From contig JBOHPP010000139.1 of NCBI GenBank assembly GCA_050731755.1, forward strand, positions 1 through 9,893: a DNA stretch of 9,893 bases. Reading direction: 5' to 3'. Of the stretch, positions 1-6,018 are shown in pieces; position 1 is the first letter of the stretch, and each line of letters begins with the position of its first letter. Source of the DNA: JBOHPP01 sp050731755 (GTDB taxonomy: Bacteria > Methylomirabilota > Methylomirabilia > Rokubacteriales > CSP1-6). The notes below the pieces were generated by a model. The model made no database searches, was not told the DNA's origin, and saw nothing but the letters and a program-made list of their open reading frames with translations. The position numbers were made by a program, and so were the translations under genes.

Positions 1-82
1 CGCCGGCGACGCCGAGCGTGCGAAGGAACGTGCGACGGCTCACGGTGGTAGCCCGGGGCGGGGAAGAGCGGTCGTCTGACAT
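1..82 (-). CDS. Twin-arginine signal protein, N-terminal fragment (runs off the window)
   Basis: Only the first 27 codons are present, read leftward from an ATG at 82-80. A strong AGGAGG lies 8 bases upstream (91-96 on the plus strand reads CCTCCT), which fixes the start. The peptide begins MSDDRSSPPRATTVSRRTF and contains the twin-arginine motif SRRTFL followed by the start of a hydrophobic segment (RTLGVAG), so the product is probably exported folded by the Tat pathway. The stop codon of the upstream solute-binding protein gene is only 20 bases away on the same strand, so the two are very likely co-transcribed. A second solute-binding protein or a Tat-exported enzyme serving the same uptake system would fit. 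The mature domain lies outside the window, so its function cannot be read. Confidence 0.8.
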   Translation of the reverse strand, partial: MSDDRSSPPRATTVSRRTFLRTLGVAG

Positions 83-102
83 GGCAGCTTCCTCCTGAGG
101 AG

Positions 103-1872
103 CTACGCTTTGTACCAGTACGGGAGACGCCAGAACGTGGTGTCCCATCCCGAGAGATCCATCCCGTGGAGCCTGAGCGACGAGGCTGACACGCCGTTCC
201 GCCACAGCACGGGGATCACGACCGCCTCCTGGATCAGGAGGTCGTTCATCTTGATGAACAGGGTGGCGCGTTTGACCGGATCCATCTCGCGATCCGCCGC
301 CTCGTAGGCGCGTTCGTATTCCTCGTTGCGCCAGCGGGTCACGTTGCGTCCCTGCCACTTGTTGGCCTTGGATGCGATCTCCGATGGGATGAACGACCGC
401 ATGAACCAGGCAGGATCGGGGGCCGTGGGGCCGATCGTGTACATCTGGAGATCAGAATAGAAGTGAGGGTAGTTGTCCGGGTTGCCCGCGTCAGAGCCGA
501 AGAACACCGAGGCCACCACCGACTTCAGCTCGAGGTCGATTCCGGCCCTGGCGCAGGCCTGCTTGACGATCGCCTGCGTCTTCTGCCGGGGGGCGTTGAT
601 GGAGGTCTGGAAGACCATCTTGAGCTTTTTGCCGTCCTTGACGCGGACGCCGTCCGGGCCCCGCTTGAAGCCCGCCACGTCGAGGATCTGGTTGGCCTTG
701 TCGACGTTGAACTCCCAGCGGGGGTTGGGCGAGCGGAACCGCGAAGGCGCGTTGAGGTAGTTGGCCGAGGTTTGGCCCTGGCGGCCGTAGATTTGCTCGT
801 GCACCGCCGTCCGATCCACCAGAAGGTTCAGCGCCTGGCGCACCGCGGGGTCGGAGAGCAGCGGATGGGTGGTCTTGACGCTCGAGCGCTCGCCGTCCAC
901 GTCGGTCCACGGATCGGTGAAGTTGCACTGGATGTGCTCGACGCCGCCGGTGACCCAGATGTTCACGCGACCCTTGCCTGCCTGCTCGAGCCGGCTGAGG
1001 ATGTCGTCCTCGACCTGCATGTTCCAGGCGTAGTCGTACTCGCCGGTCTGAAGCACGGCCCGCGCGGCCGAGACCGCGTCCCCGCCCCCCTTCATCTCCA
1101 GGGTGTCGAAGAAGGGCCAGTTCGGCACGTGATAACCGGGATTCAATTCGGCCCTCACGACGTCGCCGGGTTTGAAGTCGACGAACCGGTAGGCTCCGGT
1201 GCCGACGGGCTTGAGGTTTGCGGGAGCCTCCCGGGACTTCGCGCCCTTGAACGGTTCGAAAACGTGCCTGGGTATGATCGGGCCGCGATTGCCGCAGAAG
1301 GCGTCGGCCCAGAACGGCTGGGGCTTCCGGAAGACCACCTTCACACTGTGGCTGTCGAGCGTTTCCACGCGATCGATGTCGCGATAGGAGCCGCTACTGA
1401 CCGCCGCGGTGGCGGGATCCGCGACGTACTCCCAGGTGAAGACGACGTCGGCCGCGGTGAACGGCTTGCCGTCGTGCCACGCGACGCCCTTCTTGAGGCT
1501 CCACACGACCCACGTGCCGTCCTTGGCCAGGGTGCCCTTGTCCACGCTGGGAACGTCGGCGGCCAGCACGGGAGCCAGATTCCCTTCCGGATCGTAGGCG
1601 GCCAGCGGTTCGTAGAAGATCCGCGAGGCGTCGATGTCCTTGGTCCCGGTGGCGAAGTGCGGCTGCAACAGCGTTGGAGCCTGCCACCACAACACCGCGA
1701 GGGCGCCGCCGCCGCCCCGGCGGGTCGGCGTGAAGCCGGGGGTCTTCGGTTGGGCGTGCACCCCACCGGCCGCGAGCATCTGACTGGCCAGGGGCGCGGT
1801 GAGCCCCAGCCCAAGCATGGTGTGGATGAAGCGCCGGCGTGAGAGCCGACCGAGCTTGACGTCCTGGATCAT
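103..1872 (-). CDS. ABC transporter substrate-binding protein, peptide/opine/nickel family (SBP_bac_5), Tat-exported
   Basis: A 589-residue periplasmic solute-binding protein, close to the usual length of the DppA/OppA-type (family 5) group. The N-terminus carries a twin-arginine signal, SRRRFI at residues 11-16, a hydrophobic stretch (about 17-35) and a likely cleavage site after GVHA (residue 40). The mature part has family-5 features: a WHDGKPFTAADVVFTWEY segment, a VGTGAYRF segment, a DPAVRQALNLLVDR segment and a C-terminal PVLWRNG region. It would deliver a peptide or other organic solute to an ABC permease not present here. The ATG at 1872 lacks a Shine-Dalgarno sequence, whereas a good one sits before an in-frame ATA at 1896, so the true protein may be 8 residues longer (see separate entry). 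A near-consensus promoter lies upstream. The next gene on this strand starts 20 bases after the stop. Family assignment is firm; the substrate is unknown. Confidence 0.93.
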   Translation of the reverse strand: MIQDVKLGRLSRRRFIHTMLGLGLTAPLASQMLAAGGVHAQPKTPGFTPTRRGGGGALAVLWWQAPTLLQPHFATGTKDIDASRIFYEPLAAYDPEGNLAPVLAADVPSVDKGTLAKDGTWVVWSLKKGVAWHDGKPFTAADVVFTWEYVADPATAAVSSGSYRDIDRVETLDSHSVKVVFRKPQPFWADAFCGNRGPIIPRHVFEPFKGAKSREAPANLKPVGTGAYRFVDFKPGDVVRAELNPGYHVPNWPFFDTLEMKGGGDAVSAARAVLQTGEYDYAWNMQVEDDILSRLEQAGKGRVNIWVTGGVEHIQCNFTDPWTDVDGERSSVKTTHPLLSDPAVRQALNLLVDRTAVHEQIYGRQGQTSANYLNAPSRFRSPNPRWEFNVDKANQILDVAGFKRGPDGVRVKDGKKLKMVFQTSINAPRQKTQAIVKQACARAGIDLELKSVVASVFFGSDAGNPDNYPHFYSDLQMYTIGPTAPDPAWFMRSFIPSEIASKANKWQGRNVTRWRNEEYERAYEAADREMDPVKRATLFIKMNDLLIQEAVVIPVLWRNGVSASSLRLHGMDLSGWDTTFWRLPYWYKA

Positions 1873-1893
1873 CTCGCCGAGCGCGAACTCGTC

Positions 1894-1911
1894 TATGGCG
1901 GTCCTCCCTCC
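1894..1911 (-). promoter_or_regulatory. Shine-Dalgarno sequence placed in front of an in-frame ATA codon
   Basis: On the minus strand GGAGGGAGG (1911-1903) is followed by six bases (ACCGCC) and then ATA (1896-1894). The ATA is in frame with the solute-binding protein and opens eight additional codons (D-E-F-A-L-G-E after the first) before the ATG at 1872. The spacing to the ATA is ideal, whereas the spacing to the ATG is 30 bases, too long for initiation. No ATG, GTG or TTG lies in frame between them. Either ATA is used as a rare start, or an ancestral ATG has changed to ATA (a real mutation or a sequence error). Confidence 0.7.
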
Positions 1912-1959
1912 GGCTGGATGGGAAGGGTGCGGCTCACCGGGCTCCGGTCAGGTGGACCT

Positions 1960-1988
1960 CTTATAAGGATGCACCCCGGGCGTGTCAA
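1960..1988 (-). promoter_or_regulatory. Sigma70-type promoter for the solute-binding protein gene
   Basis: On the minus strand a perfect -35 TTGACA (1988-1983) is followed by a 17-base spacer and a -10 TATAAG (1965-1960), five of six consensus positions. Transcription would start near 1953, giving a leader of about 57 bases to the ATA or 81 bases to the ATG. In such GC-rich DNA a match of this quality is unlikely by chance. A weaker candidate pair on the plus strand (TTGCCG at 2005-2010 with TATTTC 19 bases later) could serve the divergent lipoprotein operon but is not convincing. Confidence 0.8.
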
Positions 1989-2099
1989 GCGATCCCGGTC
2001 GCTGTTGCCGGAACCCCATGATCGCCACCTATTTCGTGATGGCCGGGAGGGCCGCTCATGGTAAGACAGCGTCGGCGGAACGTGAACAGGGAGGTGCCC

Positions 2100-2858
2100 A
2101 TGCCGGCGGCAAGGTGTCCGTCCCTCGCGTGGCTGGCCTTCACTCTCATCATGGTGACCGGCCTGAACGGCTGTGTCACCGGCACTCCATACCGAGCGCA
2201 CCCCGAGGCCGGGCAGCGGCTTCCGCGCGTCAAGACGCTCGTCATGTTGCCTCCCGACGTGAAGATCTACGAGCTGTCCGCAGGTGGGGTGACGCAACTG
2301 ATGGACGAGTGGTCCGCGCGAGGCCGGCGCAACGTCATCGACGCCGTCTCGCGCCGCCTGAGCGAACAGGGTCAGTTCGCCGTCAAGGAGTTCACCCCGG
2401 GCGACACCGACCTGCGACTCCGGGAGACGTACGAGGAAGTCCGCGCGCTGATCGAAGCCGTCAACGAGACGGCGCTCCTCCACACCTACCATCCGCAGCT
2501 CAGCATCGCCGAGAAGCGCGAGAACTTCCGATACTCCATCGGCCCGGTGCCGGAGCTGGCCGAAGCGGCAGGCGCCGATGCTCTCCTGTTCGTCTACGGC
2601 GTGGATCACATCTCCACGGCTGGCCGCCGGGCGCTCATGGTGTTCGGCGCGCTGGTCGGGGGCGTGACCGGCGTCTACGCGGGTCCCGGGGCCGGCATCA
2701 CCCGCCTCATCGTCTCGGTCGTGGAGCCGCGGACGGGCGATGTCCTCTGGTTCAACGTGGCGGCGGGGGCCGGGGGCACCGACCTCCGGGAACCCGACAG
2801 CGTGGGCCCGCTGGCGACGACGCTGCTCACGGGCTTCCCGGCCGGCGCCAAGCCCTGA
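2100..2858 (+). CDS. Putative outer-membrane or periplasmic lipoprotein of unknown function
   Basis: A protein of 252 residues with a lipoprotein signal peptide: a charged start (MPAARCPSL), a hydrophobic core and a lipobox LNGC with the acylated Cys at residue 25. A GGGAGG five bases before the ATG at 2100 supports this start. An in-frame ATG at 2058 also has a good GGGAGG, 7 bases upstream, and would add 14 Arg-rich residues, so two starts are possible. The mature domain has an early strand-like stretch (VKTLVMLPP), an acidic helical middle, a hydrophobic segment (ADALLFVYG), a Gly-rich hydrophobic stretch and a final strand pair (SVVEPRTGDVLWF). This pattern recalls small alpha/beta envelope lipoproteins of the CsgG/GNA1162/LpoB type, but that is a weak structural impression. 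It is the first gene of a tightly coupled operon: its stop overlaps the next gene by four bases (CTGA). Confidence 0.85.
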   Translation: MPAARCPSLAWLAFTLIMVTGLNGCVTGTPYRAHPEAGQRLPRVKTLVMLPPDVKIYELSAGGVTQLMDEWSARGRRNVIDAVSRRLSEQGQFAVKEFTPGDTDLRLRETYEEVRALIEAVNETALLHTYHPQLSIAEKRENFRYSIGPVPELAEAAGADALLFVYGVDHISTAGRRALMVFGALVGGVTGVYAGPGAGITRLIVSVVEPRTGDVLWFNVAAGAGGTDLREPDSVGPLATTLLTGFPAGAKP

Positions 2859-4057
2859 GGGCGAGCGTTCGCGCCAGCGTCCTCCTTCCCGGGCTGGTGG
2901 CGTGGTGGCTCGCCGGATGCGCCTCGACCGCGCTCACTCCGATGGGCAAAGCACCGCTCCAACAGGAGGAGGACGAGCGCCGCATCTGGGCGCGGTCCCA
3001 GGAGGAGCAGAGGCGCCTGGAGGCCAGCGGCCACCTGTACGACGACCCGGAGCTCGAGGCGTACATCGCGCGCGTGCTGGAGCGGGTGCGCCCGCCCGAG
3101 GTCAGCCGGGGCGACCTGTCGCTGCGGGTCCGCGTGATCAAGAACCCGCTCTTGAACGCCTTCACCTATCCGAACGGCGCCATCTACGTCCATACCGGCA
3201 TCCTGGCCCGGATCGACAACGAGGCCCAGCTGGCCACCCTGTTGGCGCACGAGCTCGCCCACGCCAGCCACCGACACGCCGTGACGCGGTTCCGCGACAT
3301 CCAGAACAAGACGGCGTTCATCAGCACCTTCCAGGTCATGGCCGCGCCCTGGGGGTTGATCGGGCTCGTCGCCCAGGCGCTCGGCACCGTCGGCGCCATC
3401 GCGGCCATCTACGGACACTCGCAGGAGCAGGAGTTGGAGGCCGACCGTGAGGGCCTGCGGCTGATGACCCGCGCCGGCTACGACCCCCGCGAGGCGCCGA
3501 AGCTCTTCCTGCACTTGCGGCAGTGGATCGAGGACGAGAAGAAGCCGGAGCCCTTCTTCTTCGGCACGCACCCGCGTCTCGCGGAACGAACCGCCAGCTA
3601 CGAATCACTGCTGGCCGGCGAGTTCCGCGGGGCGGCCGCGCAGGGCGGCGAGGTGGGGGGGCCCGAGTTTCTGGCCCGCACCCGGCGCGCGCTCCTCGAC
3701 AACGCCGTCCTCGACCTCCAGGCCGGTCGCTTCGTTCAGACGCAGAAAACGATCAGCAAGTACCTGGCCCTCGATCCCCACGACGCTGCGGCCCATTATT
3801 ATCTCGGTGAGAGCTACCGGCGAAGCAACGACCCCCAGCAACGCGAGCAGGCCCTGGCCCACTACCGCGAGGCTATCGGGCGCGCCGCGGGGTTCCCGGA
3901 ACCGTATCGGGGGCTGGGGACGCTCCACTACCAGGCCGGCAACCGGACCGAGGCTCGCCGCGCCTTCGCGGAGTATCTCCGCCTGGCGCCCGGCGCCAAA
4001 GACCGACCCTACATCGAAGGGCTCCTCGAGGAGCTGGGGGAGGACGACAAGTCGTGA
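2855..4057 (+). CDS. M48-family zinc metalloprotease with C-terminal TPR repeats, BepA/YfgC-like lipoprotein
   Basis: A protein of 400 residues if it starts at the CTG at 2855. The N-terminus reads as a lipoprotein signal with a clean lipobox LAGC (Cys22), so a start close to this point is required. No ATG, GTG or TTG lies nearby in frame except a GTG at 2897, which would leave too short a signal. The catalytic domain has HELAH (His132, Glu133, His136), a downstream ELEAD with the likely third ligand Glu193 and conserved Asp197, and a THP motif (His239) like the fourth ligand described for E. coli BepA. Residues from about 280 onward form TPR-type helical repeats (LDNAVLDLQAGRF, AAAHYYLGESYRR, EPYRGLGTLHYQAGN). 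This architecture matches periplasmic BepA, which degrades or assists stalled outer-membrane proteins such as LptD. Here the protein is predicted to be lipid-anchored. Its stop overlaps the next gene by four bases (GTGA). Confidence 0.9.
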   Translation: MRASVRASVLLPGLVAWWLAGCASTALTPMGKAPLQQEEDERRIWARSQEEQRRLEASGHLYDDPELEAYIARVLERVRPPEVSRGDLSLRVRVIKNPLLNAFTYPNGAIYVHTGILARIDNEAQLATLLAHELAHASHRHAVTRFRDIQNKTAFISTFQVMAAPWGLIGLVAQALGTVGAIAAIYGHSQEQELEADREGLRLMTRAGYDPREAPKLFLHLRQWIEDEKKPEPFFFGTHPRLAERTASYESLLAGEFRGAAAQGGEVGGPEFLARTRRALLDNAVLDLQAGRFVQTQKTISKYLALDPHDAAAHYYLGESYRRSNDPQQREQALAHYREAIGRAAGFPEPYRGLGTLHYQAGNRTEARRAFAEYLRLAPGAKDRPYIEGLLEELGEDDKS

Positions 4058-4671
4058 AGCGCTGGATGGCCCTGGTTCTGCCTCTGCTTCTGGCTGCCGC
4101 CTGCGCGCCGATCACCGCGGTGAGCGGCAAGCTCGCCCTGGCCGACCACGGACTGGAGGTCGACGTCCCGGCGGGGTGGTACCGTATTGAGCCCATCGGC
4201 CGGAATCACCTGGTCATGGCCGGGTTCCCCTTCGAGGCGCTGCTGCTGGACAAGAACACCGAGGCGGTTCTGCTGACCCGTGACGGCCTCCTGCTCCAGG
4301 CCATCCGGGTCGAGCGGGTCCCCGTCGACAAGGAGTTGCCGTACAGCAAGCGCAAGCTGGTCGTCGGCATGCCCGTACACGACCTGGCCGAACTCGAGGT
4401 GGACAACCTGCGCTCGAACCACGCCGCCTTCAACTTCGAGCTGGCGGAGAACCAGCCGGCGCCCGTCGCTGGGCGCCCGGGCTTCCGTCTGGTTTACCGC
4501 TGGAAGACCAAGGAAGGCCTGCCGCTCCAGGCCATCCACTATGGCGTGTTCGACGGCAAGACCCTCTTTCGGGTCGTCTACCAGGCGGCGGCGCGCCACT
4601 ATTTCGAGCGCGACGCTCCGGCGTTCGAGCGCGTGCGCGAGAGCCTGCGGCTGACCGGCCCCCGGGCCTGA
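4054..4671 (+). CDS. Small envelope lipoprotein of unknown function, third gene of the M48 operon
   Basis: A 205-residue protein starting at GTG 4054, inside the GTGA overlap with the protease stop. A GGGGGAGG at 4036-4043, ten bases upstream, supports this start. The N-terminus is a short lipoprotein signal (MKRWMALVLPLLLAAAC) with lipobox AAAC and acylated Cys17. The mature domain begins with ADHGLEVDVPAGWYRI, a pattern seen at the first strand of PsbP/Mog1-like domains (a beta-rich fold that opens with a 'proteins of form F-x-V-x-P-x-G-W' strand). It later has a VYRWKTKEGLPLQAIHYG segment and ends with an acidic/basic helix (FERVRESLRL) typical of that fold. The fold guess is inference. 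Co-translation with a BepA-like protease suggests a partner or regulator in outer-membrane maintenance. Confidence 0.88.
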   Translation: MKRWMALVLPLLLAAACAPITAVSGKLALADHGLEVDVPAGWYRIEPIGRNHLVMAGFPFEALLLDKNTEAVLLTRDGLLLQAIRVERVPVDKELPYSKRKLVVGMPVHDLAELEVDNLRSNHAAFNFELAENQPAPVAGRPGFRLVYRWKTKEGLPLQAIHYGVFDGKTLFRVVYQAAARHYFERDAPAFERVRESLRLTGPRA

Positions 4672-4704
4672 ACGGCCGCCGTCTCCCGCGCCCCCTGAGG
4701 GTCC

Positions 4705-4734
4705 TTCACCGGTTCCCGCTGTCGAGGGTATGCT
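4705..4734 (+). promoter_or_regulatory. Candidate promoter giving a near-leaderless mRNA for the zinc-ribbon gene
   Basis: TTCACC (4705-4710, four of six positions) and TATGCT (4729-4734, four of six) are separated by 18 bases. Transcription would start about 4741-4742, only five or six bases before the ATG at 4747, and there is no Shine-Dalgarno sequence at a useful distance from that ATG. The hexamers are individually weak. The call rests on their spacing, the missing ribosome-binding site and the similar arrangement at 8955 and 9029. Confidence 0.4.
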
Positions 4735-4746
4735 TGATGCCGCACT

Positions 4747-5172
4747 ATGGATGACCGCAGATACCGGCAGGCCGGCTACAGGAACTCCCCGAGCCAGGGG
4801 CCGGGCAAGCGAGGCGAGCCGCCCGCCAAGCGCGGCGAGCCTCAAGCTTCAGGCACGCCCGGCGCGCTCAGGACGCGAGCCGTCTCCCGCTGCGCCGACT
4901 GTGGCTGGGCGCTCCCCATCGCCGTGGATCTCGGCGGCGGCTGTCCTAGTTGCGCGGTCGCTCTCCACGCCTGCCGGCAGTGCGCTCACTTCGATCCCGG
5001 GCAGCGGTTCGAATGCGCCCAACCGGTTCCGGAGCGTGTCGCCGACAAGCGCGCGCGCAACGAGTGCAGCTCCTTTTCGCTTCGCGTGGCGGTGGAGCGC
5101 GAGACCGGCTCGGCGCCGATCCGCCCGGGAGACGTCCGGCGCGGCTTCGACAATCTCTTCAAGAAGCCGTAG
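4747..5172 (+). CDS. Small double zinc-ribbon protein, function unknown
   Basis: A 141-residue protein with a disordered basic N-terminal third rich in Gly, Pro, Lys and Arg (residues 1-45). Eight Cys follow: C49xxC52, C66xxC69, C76xxC79, then C90 and C107. They can form two zinc sites, the first a classic ribbon (C49, C52, C66, C69) and the second of the form CRQCAHF...FECAQP...VADKRARNECSSF. This second signature resembles a small uncharacterised family seen in many bacteria, in which C-x2-C-x-H/N-[FY]-D-P is followed by C-x2-P, V-x-D-K and N-x-C-x2-F. The C-terminus ends in FDNLFKKP, also usual there. Zinc binding is a safe inference; a role in RNA, ribosome or protein binding is only a guess. 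The two candidate starts are ATG 4747 and, out of frame, ATG 4751; only 4747 gives this protein. No Shine-Dalgarno sequence is evident. Confidence 0.82.
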   Translation: MDDRRYRQAGYRNSPSQGPGKRGEPPAKRGEPQASGTPGALRTRAVSRCADCGWALPIAVDLGGGCPSCAVALHACRQCAHFDPGQRFECAQPVPERVADKRARNECSSFSLRVAVERETGSAPIRPGDVRRGFDNLFKKP

Positions 5173-5201
5173 CCCCGCCGGGGCGACGGCCGTCGGCCTT
5201 T
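5172..5201 (+). terminator. Weak hairpins between the zinc-ribbon gene and the dehydrogenase gene
   Basis: Directly after the TAG stop lie GCCCC-GCC-GGGGC (5172-5184), a perfect 10-base palindrome GACGGCCGTC (5185-5194), and GGCC-GTC-GGCC followed by TTT (5188-5201). These could attenuate transcription, but the T-run is only three bases and the stems are short. Read-through into the dehydrogenase gene remains likely. Confidence 0.3.
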
Positions 5202-5222
5202 GATCCAGGAGGAGAGTGAGCC

Positions 5223-5978
5223 ATGAACGCGGGTCGCAAGGTGGCCATCGTGACCGGTGCCGGAACGGGGATCGGGCGGGCGGTCGCTGTCGCGCTGCTG
5301 CAGGAGCAGTACGACGTCGCCCTGGCCGGTCGTCGCAAGGAGTTGCTGGAGCAAACCGCCGCCGCCGGGCCGGCCAGTGCTCGGGCGCTGGTGATCGCCA
5401 CCGACGTGGGTGATCCGCAGTCGGTCCGCGCCCTCTTCGCGCGCACGAAGGAGGCGTTCGGCCGGCTGGACGTGCTGTTCAACAACGCCGGCATGGGCGC
5501 GCCGGGGATCCCCCTGGAGGACTTGACCTACGAGCAGTGGAAAGCGGTGGTGGACGTCAACCTCACCGGGGCGTTCTTGTGCACCCAGGAAGCGTTCAGG
5601 ATCATGAAGAGCCAGGACCCCCGCGGCGGGCGCATCATCAACAACGGCTCCATCTCGGCCCACGCGCCCCGGCCCAACTCGGCGCCGTACACCTCGACCA
5701 AGCACGCGATCACCGGCCTCACCAAGTCGACGTCCCTCGACGGCCGCAAGTACGACATCGCGTGCAGCCAGATCGACATCGGCAACGCCGCGACGGAGAT
5801 GACGGTCCCGATGGCCAAAGGCGTCCCCCAGGCCCACGGTGCCATCGCGGTCGAGCCGTTGATGGACGTGGCCCACGTCGCCAGCGCCGTGCTCTACATG
5901 GCGCGACTGCCGCTGGATGCCAACGTGCAGTTCATGACCGTCATGGCGACCAAGATGCCGTTCGTCGGCCGCGGCTGA
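5223..5978 (+). CDS. Short-chain dehydrogenase/reductase (SDR), classical type
   Basis: A 251-residue classical SDR with all key elements. The cofactor motif TGAGTGIG is at residues 11-18, and GRR after the second strand (36-38) usually indicates NADP(H). Asp61 contacts the adenine, NNAG is at 87-90, and the catalytic tetrad is Asn113, Ser143, Tyr156 and Lys160 (YTSTK). It will reduce or oxidise a carbonyl/hydroxyl pair on an unknown substrate. The C-terminal part with YDIACSQIDIGNAATEMT is typical of a widespread uncharacterised SDR subgroup often labelled 3-oxoacyl-ACP reductase. A strong AGGAGGA (5207-5213) ten bases upstream fixes the ATG. The alpha/beta hydrolase gene follows 40 bases downstream on the same strand, so the two may act on the same substrate class; that link is only positional. 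Confidence 0.93.
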   Translation: MNAGRKVAIVTGAGTGIGRAVAVALLQEQYDVALAGRRKELLEQTAAAGPASARALVIATDVGDPQSVRALFARTKEAFGRLDVLFNNAGMGAPGIPLEDLTYEQWKAVVDVNLTGAFLCTQEAFRIMKSQDPRGGRIINNGSISAHAPRPNSAPYTSTKHAITGLTKSTSLDGRKYDIACSQIDIGNAATEMTVPMAKGVPQAHGAIAVEPLMDVAHVASAVLYMARLPLDANVQFMTVMATKMPFVGRG

Positions 5979-5986
5979 GCCCGCGG

Positions 5987-6001
5987 CCCGCCCGGGGCGG
6001 G
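5987..6001 (+). other. Short GC hairpin between dehydrogenase and hydrolase genes
   Basis: CCCGCC-CGG-GGCGGG forms a perfect 6-base-pair stem with a 3-base loop nine bases after the dehydrogenase stop. There is no T-run, so it is not an intrinsic terminator by the usual rule. It could stabilise the 3' end of the upstream message or mask the GGGGCGGGG stretch that is the only ribosome-binding candidate for the next gene. Confidence 0.3.
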
Positions 6002-6018
6002 GTCGATCCTCTACCGTC

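Noticed and set aside
463..1842. Long plus-strand open frame (459 codons)
   Set aside because: It is antisense to the solute-binding protein, has no recognisable domain and reflects the high G/C at third positions.
1982..2854. Upstream extension of the M48 frame covering the first lipoprotein gene
   Set aside because: This part is a shifted reading of the lipoprotein gene, rich in Arg, Gly and His without similarity. The lipobox shows the protease starts near 2855.
2675..3571. Minus-strand open frame antisense to the protease
   Set aside because: The plus strand encodes a complete metalloprotease with HExxH, third ligand and TPRs; the antisense frame has no such pattern.
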